Source: Phenylobacterium sp.
GTDB taxonomy: Bacteria; Pseudomonadota; Alphaproteobacteria; Caulobacterales; Caulobacteraceae
Length of the DNA: 14,912 nt
Direction: 5' to 3'
Assembly: GCA_019264505.1 (NCBI GenBank)
Contig: JAHUZY010000333.1
Span: 1-14,912 of the forward strand
The notes beneath the pieces were generated by a model. That model did no database searches. It saw only the letters and a list, made by a program, of their open reading frames with translations, and had not been told where the DNA came from. The translations under genes and the position numbers were made by a program. Position 1 is the first letter of the stretch, and each line of letters starts with the position of its first letter. Shown here one piece after another: positions 7,122-14,898 of this stretch.

Positions 7122-8501
7122 TCAGATCGCCTTGGCGTGGCGCTGGGCGTCCGGCGCCAGATAGGTGTCGAACAGGGCGCAGATGGAGCGCACCAGCATC
7201 CGCCCCTTCGGCGTTACGCTCAACACCTGGCCGTCCCAGGTCGCCAGGCCGTCCTGCCGGAAGTCGTGCAGCCGGGCGATGGCGTCGTGCAGGTCGGCAA
7301 GCTTGCGGCCATGGCGGTCGCATACAGCGATCAGATCCACGGCGAAGTCGCACATCAGCCGCTCGATGATGTCGGCGCGGAAGCGGTCTTCCTCGGTGAC
7401 CGCGACGCCGCGGGCGATGGGCAGTTTCCCGTCGGCGACCGCATGGCGCCAGCCGAGCTCGGCGGTGATGTTCTGCACATAGCCGCCGGGCGTGGTGCCG
7501 ATGGCCGAGGCGCCGAGGCCGAGCAAGGTGCCGGCCGCGTCGGTGGTGTAGCCCTGGAAGTTGCGATGCAGGGCGCCTTCGACCGCGGCTTTGGCCAGGG
7601 TGTCCTCGGGCAGGGCGAAGTGATCGAGGCCGATCTGCACATAGCCCTCGGCCTTCAGCCGCTCGGCGGCGGCCTGGCTCTGCTCCAGGCGCTCGGCGGG
7701 ACCTGGCAGGGCGGCCTCGTCGATCAGCTGCTGGTGGGCCTTCATCCACGGCACATGGGCATAGCCGAACAGGGCGAGCCGCTCGGGGCGCAGGGTCAGC
7801 ACCGCGTCCAGGGTGGAGAGCGTGTTGCGGGTCGTCTGGTGGGGCAGGCCGTACATCAGGTCGAGATTGACCGAGGCGACGCCGGCCTCGCGCAGGCTCG
7901 CCACGCACTCGGCGATGTCCTCGAACTTCTCCTGGCGGTTCACCGCGCTCTGCACCTCAGGCGCCAGGTTCTGAACCCCGAGGCTGGCCCGCGAGAGGCC
8001 GTGATAGGCCGCCGCCCGGATCCAGTCCCGCGACAGGACGGCGGGGTCCAGCTCGGCGGCGATCTCAGCGTCGGGGGCCACATTGAAGACGTGGCGAAGC
8101 CCGCCGAAGATGGTGGCCAGTTCCTCGACGCTGAGCATGTTGGGGGTGCCGCCGCCCAGGTGGATGTCGCCCACCGACATCTTGCCGGGCAGGGCCTGTT
8201 CCAGGGTGGAGAGCTCGGTCATCAGCAGGGCGACATAGTCGCGGACCGGCTCGTGGCGGCTGACCGCCCGGGTGTTGCAGCCGCAGTACCAGCAGAGCCG
8301 GGCGCAGAACGGGATGTGCAGATAGACCGACACCGGCGTGGTGACCGGCAGGGCCGCCAGCCAGGCGCGGTAGGTGGCCTCGTTCACCTCAGGGGTGAAC
8401 TGCACCGCCGTGGGATAGCTGGTGTAGCGGGGCGCGCGGCCATCGTACTTGGCGATCAGGTGCGCGTCGGCGGGGGCGTGGGGATTGTAGAGCACGGTCA
8501 T
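7122..8501 (-). CDS. hemN: Oxygen-independent coproporphyrinogen III oxidase
   Basis: This 459-aa radical-SAM enzyme decarboxylates coproporphyrinogen III to protoporphyrinogen IX without O2, allowing haem synthesis under anoxia or microaerobiosis. The [4Fe-4S]/SAM motif is Cys66-x3-Cys70-x2-Cys73-x-Cys75 (FCARLCWYCGC), which includes the fourth Cys characteristic of true HemN rather than HemW. GGGTP is at 116-120, and the N-terminal KYDGRAPRYTSYPTA block is diagnostic. The length matches E. coli HemN (457 aa). It lies 98 bp downstream of cydX on the same strand, with its own FNR/FixK-type box in between. It supplies haem when the bd oxidase is made. The start is fixed by the conserved N-terminus; only a weak GGGG precedes it. 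Confidence 0.96.
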   Translation of the reverse strand: MTVLYNPHAPADAHLIAKYDGRAPRYTSYPTAVQFTPEVNEATYRAWLAALPVTTPVSVYLHIPFCARLCWYCGCNTRAVSRHEPVRDYVALLMTELSTLEQALPGKMSVGDIHLGGGTPNMLSVEELATIFGGLRHVFNVAPDAEIAAELDPAVLSRDWIRAAAYHGLSRASLGVQNLAPEVQSAVNRQEKFEDIAECVASLREAGVASVNLDLMYGLPHQTTRNTLSTLDAVLTLRPERLALFGYAHVPWMKAHQQLIDEAALPGPAERLEQSQAAAERLKAEGYVQIGLDHFALPEDTLAKAAVEGALHRNFQGYTTDAAGTLLGLGASAIGTTPGGYVQNITAELGWRHAVADGKLPIARGVAVTEEDRFRADIIERLMCDFAVDLIAVCDRHGRKLADLHDAIARLHDFRQDGLATWDGQVLSVTPKGRMLVRSICALFDTYLAPDAQRHAKAI

Positions 8502-8507
8502 GGCCCC

Positions 8508-8513
8508 ATCATC
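8508..8513 (-). promoter_or_regulatory. Possible hemN -10 element
   Basis: GATGAT on the minus strand matches TATAAT at 4 of 6 bases. It would place transcription start at about 8501, the A of the hemN ATG, with the upstream FNR/FixK box centred near -40.5. The match is weak and rests on geometry alone. A start a few bases upstream, using CATACG at 8514-8519, is an alternative. Confidence 0.22.
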
Positions 8514-8534
8514 CGTATGGGGCGCGGCGCCGCC

Positions 8535-8548
8535 GTGACCCAGATCAA
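8535..8548. promoter_or_regulatory. FNR/FixK-type box upstream of hemN
   Basis: On the minus strand this reads TTGATCTGGGTCAC, matching the CRP/FNR-family consensus TTGA-N6-TCAA at seven of eight fixed positions. It lies in the 98-bp cydX-hemN gap, centred about 40 bp before the hemN ATG. Anaerobic hemN genes are well-known FNR/FixK targets. The box implies that hemN can be induced by low oxygen independently of the cydABX transcript. Confidence 0.65.
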
Positions 8549-8600
8549 ATGCAGAGAAGCCGCCACGCTGGTGCGTGACGGCCTCTCGAAGGGCTGGGCG

Positions 8601-8723
8601 TCAGGCTGACGGCGCCTGTTCCTCGTCGTCGTCAATGGGCAGGCTGAACTCGTGCCACAGGCCGTTGAGGATGCCGAAGGCCACCGCCAGGCCGATGCCC
8701 AGGATCCAGGCGAAATACCACAT
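8601..8723 (-). CDS. cydX: Cytochrome bd oxidase small subunit CydX
   Basis: This 40-aa single-pass membrane peptide begins MWYFAWILGIGLAVAFGILN, matching the E. coli CydX start MWYFAWILG. It has one transmembrane helix at about residues 4-22, then GLWHEFSLP and an acidic tail (DDDEE). CydX binds CydA and stabilises the haem centres of cytochrome bd. It follows the cydB stop by 19 bp, with AAGGA about 7 nt before its ATG, and closes the cydABX unit. Its usual position, directly after cydB, supports the call. It is short enough to be missed by gene callers. Confidence 0.95.
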   Translation of the reverse strand: MWYFAWILGIGLAVAFGILNGLWHEFSLPIDDDEEQAPSA

Positions 8724-8742
8724 GGTCAGGTTCCTTCAGGGC

Positions 8743-9891
8743 TCAGTAGAGGTCGGGATTGGTGCGCAGGCTGTCCAGGGTGACCCGGCCCCAGAGGACC
8801 TTGAAGACCCAGGCGGTGTAGGCGAGCACGATGGGCAGGAAGATCACTGTCACCACCAGCATGATGAACAGGGTCAGGTGGCTGGACGACGCGTTCCAGA
8901 CCGTCAGGCTCGAGCGCGCATCGATGCTGCTGGGCAGAATGAAGGGGAACATGGACAGGCCGACCGTGGCGATGATGCCCAGCGCGCCCATGGACGATCC
9001 GCCGAAGGCCAGGGCCTCGCGCCCCATGCGGATGCCCAGGAAGGCGAGCGCTGACCCCAGGAAGCCCAGCACCGGGGCGGCGATCATCCAGGGATAGAGG
9101 CTGTAATTGTGAAGCCAGGCGCCCGGCGCGGCGAAGGCGCCGCTGCGCAGGGGATTGGAGGGGCCGGCGATGTCGGCGCCGGCGTCCAGGCTGAAGCCCA
9201 GGCCACCGAAGCGGACGAAGGCGAAGCCCACGGCGAACAGGACGAGGGAGGCGAGCGCCGTGACCGAGCCGATGGCCCTGGCCCGGTCGCGCACCGGGCC
9301 GTGATCGGCCTTGATGGTCAGCCAGGCCGCCCCATGGGTCAGCAGCATGGCCACCGACAGCAGGCCGCACACCAGGGTGAAGGGGGTGAAGAGGCCAAGG
9401 AACGTTCCCTCGTAGAAGGACCTGAGGTCGCTATCGAGGCGGAAGGGCACGCCCTGCAGGACGTTGCCGACGGCGACGCCAAAGACGAGGGCCGGCACGA
9501 AGCCGCCGACGAACAGGCCCCAGTCCCAGAAGGCGCGCCAGCGGGGATCAGGCCGCTTGGACCGGTACTTGAAGCCCACCGGCCGCAGGATCAGGGCCGA
9601 GAGCACCAGGAACATGGCCAGGTAGAAGCCCGAAAAGCTGACGGCGTAGACCATGGGCCAGGCGGCGAAGATCGCGCCGCCGCCGAGGATGAACCACACC
9701 TGGTTGCCTTCCCAGGTCGGGCCGATGGTGTTGATCACCTGGCGGCGCTCGGCGTCGGTGCGCCCCACGAAGGGCAGCAGGGCCGCCACGCCCAGATCGA
9801 AGCCGTCGGTCAGGGCGAAGCCGATCAGCAGGACCCCCATCAGGGCCCACCAGATGACGCGGAGCGTCGGATAGTCGAGGAGCAGTTCCAT
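8743..9891 (-). CDS. cydB: Cytochrome bd quinol oxidase subunit II
   Basis: This 382-aa integral membrane protein (E. coli CydB has 379 aa) is the pseudo-symmetric partner of CydA in the cytoplasmic-membrane bd oxidase, which reduces O2 to water with quinol electrons. Diagnostic segments are LTDGFDLG at 27-34, with Asp29 at the E. coli position, and INTIGPTWEGNQVW at 53-66. E. coli has WDGN in the second segment, so Glu61 replaces its Asp conservatively. Around eight or nine hydrophobic helices span the rest. The ATG follows the cydA stop after 11 bp, with an AAGGAT sequence overlapping that stop, so the two are coupled. The product ends NPDLY. Confidence 0.97.
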   Translation of the reverse strand: MELLLDYPTLRVIWWALMGVLLIGFALTDGFDLGVAALLPFVGRTDAERRQVINTIGPTWEGNQVWFILGGGAIFAAWPMVYAVSFSGFYLAMFLVLSALILRPVGFKYRSKRPDPRWRAFWDWGLFVGGFVPALVFGVAVGNVLQGVPFRLDSDLRSFYEGTFLGLFTPFTLVCGLLSVAMLLTHGAAWLTIKADHGPVRDRARAIGSVTALASLVLFAVGFAFVRFGGLGFSLDAGADIAGPSNPLRSGAFAAPGAWLHNYSLYPWMIAAPVLGFLGSALAFLGIRMGREALAFGGSSMGALGIIATVGLSMFPFILPSSIDARSSLTVWNASSSHLTLFIMLVVTVIFLPIVLAYTAWVFKVLWGRVTLDSLRTNPDLY

Positions 9892-9902
9892 GGGGATGAT
9901 CC

Positions 9903-11474
9903 TTACTCGGCCGCCACGGGGATCGGACCGGCCGGCTCATCGACCGGATGCTGGTCCTCGCTCTTGGCGTACGGGCCTTTCTTGATGGTGTGGAGGATGA
10001 GCCCGACCTCAACGATGGCCAGGATCCCGTAGAAGACGGTGAAGCCGATGATGGTGGTCCAGAGCTGCGGCACGGTGAGGCTGGAGGTTCCCAGGAAGGT
10101 CGGCAGGACCCCCTCGATGGCCCAGGGTTGACGACCCACCTCCGCCAGGACCCAGCCCAGCTCGGCGGCGATCCAGGGCAGGGGGATGATCAGCACCGCC
10201 AGGCGCAGGAACCAGCGGGTCTCGTAGCGCCGCATGGAGGCCAGGACGAAGGCGGTGGCGAAGAAGGCGACCATCAGGAAGCCGATGCCGGCCATGATCC
10301 TGAACGACCAGAACATCAGCGGCACATTGGGCACGGTGTCCCAGGCCGCGGTGCTGATGGCTGCGGCGTCGGCCTGGCGGGGATCGTCCACATAGCGCCG
10401 CAGCAGCATGGCGTAGCCGAGGTCGTTCTTGTGCGCTTCGTACTGCGCCCGGGCGGCCAGGTTCTCAGGGTCGGTCTTCAGCCGTTCGACAGCGTCATAG
10501 GCGATGACGCCGGACTCGATGCGGGTCTCGGCTACGGCCACCAGATCAAGGATGCCCTCGACCTCCTGGTCGAAGCTGCGGGTGGCGATCAGGCCCAGGA
10601 CGTAGGGGATCTTGATCTCAGACCCGGTGGAGCGGGTCTCCAGATTGGGCAGGCCAAACAGGGTCAGCCCGGCGGGCGCCGGCTCGGTCTCCCACATGGC
10701 CTCCAGGGCCGCGAGCTTCATCTTCTGGTTGTCGGTGAGCGCGTAGCCGGACTCATCGCCCAGCACGACCACCGAGAGCGAGGCCGCCAGACCGAAGGCT
10801 GCGGCCACGGTGAAGGAGCGGATGGCGAAGGCCCGGTGACGCTCCTTCAGCAGGTAGTAGGCCGAGATCCCCAGCACCACGACGGCGGCCAGGACATAGC
10901 CGGCGCTGACCGCGTGAACGAACTTGGCCTGGGCGACGGGATTGAACAGGACGGCCTGGAAGTCGACGATCTCCATCCGCATGGTCCGCGGGTTGAAGGC
11001 TGCGCCCACCGGGTTCTGCATCCAGCCATTGGCGATCAGGATCCAGAGCGCCGAGAGGTTCGAGCCCAGGGCGACCATGAAGGTGACGCCCAGGTGGGCC
11101 AGCTTCGACAGCTTGTCCCAGCCGAAGAACATCAGGCCGACGAAGGTGGCTTCCAGGAAGAAGGCCATCAGGCCCTCGATGGCCAGCGGCGCGCCGAAGA
11201 TGTCGCCGACATAGTGCGAGAAGTAGGACCAGTTGGTCCCGAACTCGAACTCCATGGTGATGCCGGTGGCCACCCCGAGGACGAAGTTGATCCCGAAGAT
11301 GGTCGCCCAGAACCGGGTGACGGTGCGCCAGATCTGGCGGCCGGTCATCACATACAGGCTCTCCATGATGACCAGCATGAAGGAGAGGCCCAGCGTCAGG
11401 GGCACGAAGAGGAAGTGGTACATCGCCGTCAGCGCGAACTGCAGGCGGGATAACTCGACGACAGCGAGGTCCAT
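9903..11474 (-). CDS. cydA: Cytochrome bd quinol oxidase subunit I (long Q-loop type)
   Basis: This 523-aa membrane protein carries haems b558, b595 and d and oxidises quinol. The haem and proton-path residues line up with E. coli: His20 (His19), Glu100 and Glu108, His187 (His186), Met394 (Met393) and Arg392 in FWSFRIMAG, and Glu445/Arg448 in WVLAEVGRQPW. The quinol loop contains GDESGYALTDNQKMKLAALEA, with Lys253 and Glu258 matching E. coli Lys252/Glu257. The long loop and total length make it the E. coli-like L subtype, not a cyanide-insensitive CIO with a short loop. A strong AGGAG lies about 6 nt before the ATG. It heads cydABX and is divergent from cydDC, with an FNR/FixK-type box between them. 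Confidence 0.98.
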   Translation of the reverse strand: MDLAVVELSRLQFALTAMYHFLFVPLTLGLSFMLVIMESLYVMTGRQIWRTVTRFWATIFGINFVLGVATGITMEFEFGTNWSYFSHYVGDIFGAPLAIEGLMAFFLEATFVGLMFFGWDKLSKLAHLGVTFMVALGSNLSALWILIANGWMQNPVGAAFNPRTMRMEIVDFQAVLFNPVAQAKFVHAVSAGYVLAAVVVLGISAYYLLKERHRAFAIRSFTVAAAFGLAASLSVVVLGDESGYALTDNQKMKLAALEAMWETEPAPAGLTLFGLPNLETRSTGSEIKIPYVLGLIATRSFDQEVEGILDLVAVAETRIESGVIAYDAVERLKTDPENLAARAQYEAHKNDLGYAMLLRRYVDDPRQADAAAISTAAWDTVPNVPLMFWSFRIMAGIGFLMVAFFATAFVLASMRRYETRWFLRLAVLIIPLPWIAAELGWVLAEVGRQPWAIEGVLPTFLGTSSLTVPQLWTTIIGFTVFYGILAIVEVGLILHTIKKGPYAKSEDQHPVDEPAGPIPVAAE

Positions 11475-11501
11475 GGGGGACTCCTAGGAAGCTGCGCCGT
11501 T

Positions 11502-11507
11502 CGTATA
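11502..11507 (-). promoter_or_regulatory. Probable cydA -10 element
   Basis: TATACG on the minus strand (4 of 6 to TATAAT) lies in the only A+T-rich patch upstream of cydA. It would start transcription near 11495, placing the FNR/FixK box centre at about -40, the classical class II activation geometry, with a leader of about 20 nt that contains the AGGAG. Confidence 0.4.
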
Positions 11508-11527
11508 TGCGGCTTCGCGCATGTTCC

Positions 11528-11541
11528 TTGATGCAGATCAG
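11528..11541. promoter_or_regulatory. FNR/FixK-type box between cydA and cydD
   Basis: TTGATGCAGATCAG matches the TTGAT-N4-ATCAA palindrome at nine of ten fixed positions. It lies in the 101-bp gap between the divergent cydA and cydD starts. The centre (11534.5) is 60 bp from the cydA ATG and 41.5 bp from the cydD ATG. Being nearly symmetric, one site could activate both operons. Cytochrome bd operons are known targets of FNR/FixK regulators in alphaproteobacteria. Confidence 0.72.
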
Positions 11542-11563
11542 GTAGCGGCGCGGCGCGGGGGTC

Positions 11564-11569
11564 TATGAG
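11564..11569 (+). promoter_or_regulatory. Possible cydD -10 element
   Basis: TATGAG (4 of 6 to TATAAT) would give a start at about 11576, the A of the cydD ATG, with the FNR/FixK box exactly at -41.5. A GAGGGG sequence just before the ATG looks like a ribosome site and argues for a longer leader instead, so this is tentative. Confidence 0.22.
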
Positions 11570-11575
11570 GGGCCG

Positions 11576-13198
11576 ATGCGCTTTCCTCTGTCCGACCACC
11601 TGGCCGCCGGGCCCCGCGCGTCCCGCCTGGGACCTGGCCTGTTTTGGGTGCTCGATGCGGCGGGGGCGGTGATCTTCGCCCTGGGTCTGGCCGGCGCGGT
11701 GACCCATCTCGCGGTCGGCGAAACCGGCGGGCCCTGGCCGTGGCTCGCAGCCCTCATTGCAGGCGCCCTGTTGCGCGCCCTGGCCAACTTCGCCGCCGCC
11801 GGCGCCGGCGCCCGTCGGGCCCGTGGGTTGAAGGGCGCTCTGCGCGAGCGCGTGCTTCGGGCCGCCCTGCGGACCCCGGCGGGCCAGGCCGCCCCCATCG
11901 GTGAGCGGGCTGCGGCCGTGGTCGACGAGGTGGAGGCCCTGGACGGCTGGTTCGCCCGGTTCGAGCCCCTGGCCCTGGCCGCCCGGATCAGCCCCGTCCT
12001 CGTTCTTTGCGCCATCGCGGTCGCGAGCCCGATCAGCGCCCTGATCCTGGTGGGCGCCCTGATCCCCTTCGCCCTGATCATGGCCCTGGCCGGCATGATG
12101 GCCGCCGACGCCGCCCGGGCGCAGTTCGAGGCGCTGGGTCGCCTGTCGGGCCTGTTCATGGATCGCGTCCGCGCCCTGCCGATGGTGCTGGCCTTCCAGG
12201 CCGAGGCGGCCGAGGCCGCCAAGGTGGAGGGCGCCGCCCGGGGCGTGGCCCGCCGGACCCTGGCGGTGCTCCGCTTCGCCTTCCTCTCGTCGGCCGGCCT
12301 GGAGTTCTTCGCCGCCCTGTCGGTGGCCCTGGTGGCGGTCTATGCGGGCTTCAACCTGTTGGGGCTGCTGCCCATCCCGGTCCCGGAACAGCTGGACCTC
12401 GGCCGCGCGCTCTTTGTGCTGGCCCTGGCGCCGGAGGTCTATCTGCCGCTCCGTCGGCTGGCCGGAGCCTATCACGATAAGCAGGCCGGTCAGGCCGCGG
12501 CTGAGCGGCTGGCGCGGCTGCTTGATGGCCCGGCCGTTCCTGCGGCGGGCGGCGAGGGGTTCCAGGACGCGCCGGACATCGCCTTTGAGGCGGTGCGGCT
12601 CACCTATCCGGGCGGCGCGACCATCGGCCCGATCAGCTTCACCGCCCCAGCCGGCCAGGTCACCGTGCTGTTGGGCGCCAGCGGATCGGGCAAGACCTCG
12701 CTGTTGTCGGCGCTGGTGGGGGCCGCGCCCCTGTCGGCCGGGGAGGTGCGGGTGGGTGGCCGCCGCCTGTCCGCGGAGGGCTCCTTCGCCCGGTCGGTGG
12801 CCTGGGCTGGCCAGGCGCCGGCGCTGGCGCCGGGAAGCGTGGCCGACAACATCTCGCTGGGGCGTCAGGGCGCATCGGCCGAGCTCGTCGCGACGATCGC
12901 CGACAAGGTCGGGCTGGCGGCCGCCATGGCCGGGCGCGCCGAGGGCCTGGACACCCGGTTGGACGAGCGAGGGTCTGGCCTCTCAGGGGGTGAGCGTCGA
13001 CGAATCGGCCTGGCGCGAGCCTGGCTGAAGCCTGCGCCGATCCTGTGCCTTGATGAACCCACCGCCGATCTGGACGCCAAGGCCGAAGACGAGATGATCG
13101 CTGTGCTGTCGGCCATGGCCGGCGGCCGTACCGTGCTGATCGCCAGCCATTCCGAACAGCTGGCGGCCATGGCCGACCATGTGGTGCGCCTCCCATGA
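11576..13198 (+). CDS. cydD: ABC transporter CydD, permease-ATPase for cytochrome bd assembly
   Basis: This 540-aa inner-membrane half-transporter has an N-terminal membrane domain (about residues 20-300) and a C-terminal ATPase. With CydC it exports cysteine/glutathione and has been linked to haem binding or transport; it is needed for cytochrome bd maturation. Walker A GASGSGKT is at 367-374, signature LSGGE at 469-473, Walker B ILCLDEP at 489-495 and switch His525. The segment LAPEVYLPLRRLAGAYHDKQAG just before the ATPase is typical of CydD. It is about 50 aa shorter than E. coli CydD (588). The start ATG is preceded by GAGGGG. The stop overlaps the cydC start as ATGA. Confidence 0.93.
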   Translation: MRFPLSDHLAAGPRASRLGPGLFWVLDAAGAVIFALGLAGAVTHLAVGETGGPWPWLAALIAGALLRALANFAAAGAGARRARGLKGALRERVLRAALRTPAGQAAPIGERAAAVVDEVEALDGWFARFEPLALAARISPVLVLCAIAVASPISALILVGALIPFALIMALAGMMAADAARAQFEALGRLSGLFMDRVRALPMVLAFQAEAAEAAKVEGAARGVARRTLAVLRFAFLSSAGLEFFAALSVALVAVYAGFNLLGLLPIPVPEQLDLGRALFVLALAPEVYLPLRRLAGAYHDKQAGQAAAERLARLLDGPAVPAAGGEGFQDAPDIAFEAVRLTYPGGATIGPISFTAPAGQVTVLLGASGSGKTSLLSALVGAAPLSAGEVRVGGRRLSAEGSFARSVAWAGQAPALAPGSVADNISLGRQGASAELVATIADKVGLAAAMAGRAEGLDTRLDERGSGLSGGERRRIGLARAWLKPAPILCLDEPTADLDAKAEDEMIAVLSAMAGGRTVLIASHSEQLAAMADHVVRLP

Positions 13199-14832
13199 CC
13201 CTGTCTCTCCAGAGCCTGGTCGCCGAGCAGCGGCGAGCCCAGGGCCACGCCCTGATTCTGTCGGCCCTGGCCGCCGCCGTTCTGGCGCTCTGCGCGGTCC
13301 TGCTGATGGGCCTGTCTGGATGGTTCATTGCGGCGGCAGCCGCCGCAGGGGCCGGTGGCAAGGCCGCGGTGATGGCCTTCAACTATCTGCTGCCCAGCGC
13401 CGGCATCCGGCTGCTGGCGATCCTGAGGACCGGCGCCCGCTATGGCGAGCGGCTGGCCGGCCACGCCGCGGCCCTGAACGCCCTGGCCGAGATCCGGCCG
13501 GCCCTCTACCGCGCCCTGGCCCGGGGGCGACCAGAAGCGGCCCTGGCGCTGTCCTCAGGGGAGGCTTCGGCCCGCCTGGTGCAGGATGTGGATGCGGTCG
13601 AGACCCTGTTTGTGCGGCTTTCGGCGCCCTGGTCGGCGGCGGCGGCCCTGGTCGCGGGGCTTGCCCTGACCCTGCTGGCCGGTCCCGTCCCAGCGCTCTG
13701 CCTGCTGGCGGCCATGGGTCTGCTTCTTGTGATCGGCCGGTTGCTGGCTCAGGGGGTCTCCACTGAGCCAGGGCGTGAGGTTCAGGGGGCGACCGGCGAG
13801 TTGAAGGACGCGGTGGCCGCCTATCTCGCCGCCAGTCCGGACCTTGTCTGCTACGATCTTGAAGACCGCGCCGTGGCCGCGGTCATGGCCCACGACCAGC
13901 GCCTGGGCCAGGCCCAGGGCCGCGTGGTCGATGGCGAGGCCCTGATGGCCGCCCTGCAGGCCGTGGTCAGCGGTTTGGCGGTCGCTGCGGTGCTGCTGGC
14001 CGCACGGGACGTCGCGATTCCCCTGGCCGCCCTGGCGGCGCTCAGCACCGTTGTCGCCCTGGAAGGCGCCGCAGGCCTGCTGCGCGCCTTCGAACGGGCC
14101 GGCGCCGCGGCTGAGGCCGAACGCCGCCTCAATGAGGTGCTGATTCCTTCAACCGAACCCGCACGCAGTCCCGATCCGTTCGGGGTCCGGGACCTGACCC
14201 TGCCCATCGGCGGCGGCGTACGGCTCGCGCCCGGCGTCCGGGCTGCCCTGGTCGGACCGTCGGGCTGTGGCAAGACGCAGATGCTCGAGCGGCTGATCGG
14301 TCTGCGGACGGCTGGCCTCGAGGGCTTCGCCATCGCCGGAACGCCCCTGGCGCGCCTGACGCCGGCCTTCGTGCGCAGCCAGTTCGCCTATGGTCCACAG
14401 GACGCCCGGCTGCTGACCGGCAGCGTGCGGGACAATCTCCTGCTGGCCTCGCCGCGGGCCAGCGACGCTGAACTATGGCTGGCCCGGGCCGACGCCGGTC
14501 TGGAAGACCGGATCTCCGCCATGGCCGGCGGCCTCGACGCCTGGGTGGGCGAGGGCGGCGCGCGGCTGTCGGGGGGAGAGCGCCGGCGATTGTCCCTGGC
14601 GCGCGCCCTGCTGCGCCCATCGCCCTGGCTGGTTCTCGACGAGCCCACCGAGGGCCTGGATTCGCAGACCGAGGCCCTGGTCATCGCCCGGCTGGAACAA
14701 CGCCTGGCGCGGACGGGGCAGGGCCTGCTGCTGGTCTCGCACCGTCCGGCGCCGCTCGCCCTTTGCGACAGAACTCTGAGGCTGGCCGATCCGGTCGCCG
14801 GCCTTCAGCCCCTTGCGACCACCGCCGGCTGA
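13195..14832 (+). CDS. cydC: ABC transporter CydC, permease-ATPase for cytochrome bd assembly
   Basis: This 545-aa partner of CydD has a membrane domain at about residues 15-310 and then the ATPase. The CydC hallmark near the N-terminus is LLMGLSGWFIAAAAAAG followed by FNYLLPSAGIRLLAILRTGARYGERL (about 36-87). Walker A GPSGCGKT is at 354-361, signature LSGGE at 458-462 and Walker B LVLDEP at 479-484, with a SHR switch near the C-terminus. The segment before Walker A is compressed: FGVRDLTLPIGGG runs almost straight into it, with no clear aromatic A-loop. E. coli CydC has 573 aa. Translational coupling to cydD through the 4-bp overlap fits an obligate heterodimer. Confidence 0.92.
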   Translation: MTLSLQSLVAEQRRAQGHALILSALAAAVLALCAVLLMGLSGWFIAAAAAAGAGGKAAVMAFNYLLPSAGIRLLAILRTGARYGERLAGHAAALNALAEIRPALYRALARGRPEAALALSSGEASARLVQDVDAVETLFVRLSAPWSAAAALVAGLALTLLAGPVPALCLLAAMGLLLVIGRLLAQGVSTEPGREVQGATGELKDAVAAYLAASPDLVCYDLEDRAVAAVMAHDQRLGQAQGRVVDGEALMAALQAVVSGLAVAAVLLAARDVAIPLAALAALSTVVALEGAAGLLRAFERAGAAAEAERRLNEVLIPSTEPARSPDPFGVRDLTLPIGGGVRLAPGVRAALVGPSGCGKTQMLERLIGLRTAGLEGFAIAGTPLARLTPAFVRSQFAYGPQDARLLTGSVRDNLLLASPRASDAELWLARADAGLEDRISAMAGGLDAWVGEGGARLSGGERRRLSLARALLRPSPWLVLDEPTEGLDSQTEALVIARLEQRLARTGQGLLLVSHRPAPLALCDRTLRLADPVAGLQPLATTAG

Positions 14833-14862
14833 GGTCGCCAGCCGCCGGCGCGTGGTCGTGAC

Positions 14863-14898
14863 GAAGGCGCCCCGGACATGGACCGCCGGGGCGCCTTC
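14863..14898. terminator. Perfect 13-bp inverted repeat after cydC, probable terminator
   Basis: GAAGGCGCCCCGG at 14863-14875 is fully complementary to CCGGGGCGCCTTC at 14886-14898, with a 10-nt loop. It begins 30 bp after the cydC stop. The strong GC stem suits a terminator, but no T-run follows on the plus strand (ACAGACC) and none is evident on the minus strand. It may act bidirectionally if a convergent gene lies just beyond the window. Confidence 0.65.

Noticed and set aside
7101..8609. Long open frame antisense to hemN (about 500 codons)
   Set aside because: It shadows hemN, with no family features and a biased composition. It also crosses the FNR/FixK box and part of cydX.
8598..8612. 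CGTCA-GGC-TGACG mini-palindrome at the cydX stop
   Set aside because: Only 5-bp arms with a 3-nt loop, no T-run and overlapping coding sequence; it could easily be chance.
9734..10630. TTGATC-containing FNR-like half-sites inside cydB and cydA
   Set aside because: They lie within coding sequence and lack the second half-site at the right spacing.
9948..11453. Long open frame antisense to cydA (about 500 codons)
   Set aside because: It mirrors the cydA reading frame in very GC-rich DNA, is full of Gly/Gln/Arg/Asp/His low-complexity runs, and has no recognisable domain; cydA on the other strand is unambiguous.
11429..12475. Antisense frame spanning the cydA start and cydD
   Set aside because: It is Gln/Gly/Arg-rich low-complexity translation crossing a divergent promoter region; not a protein family.
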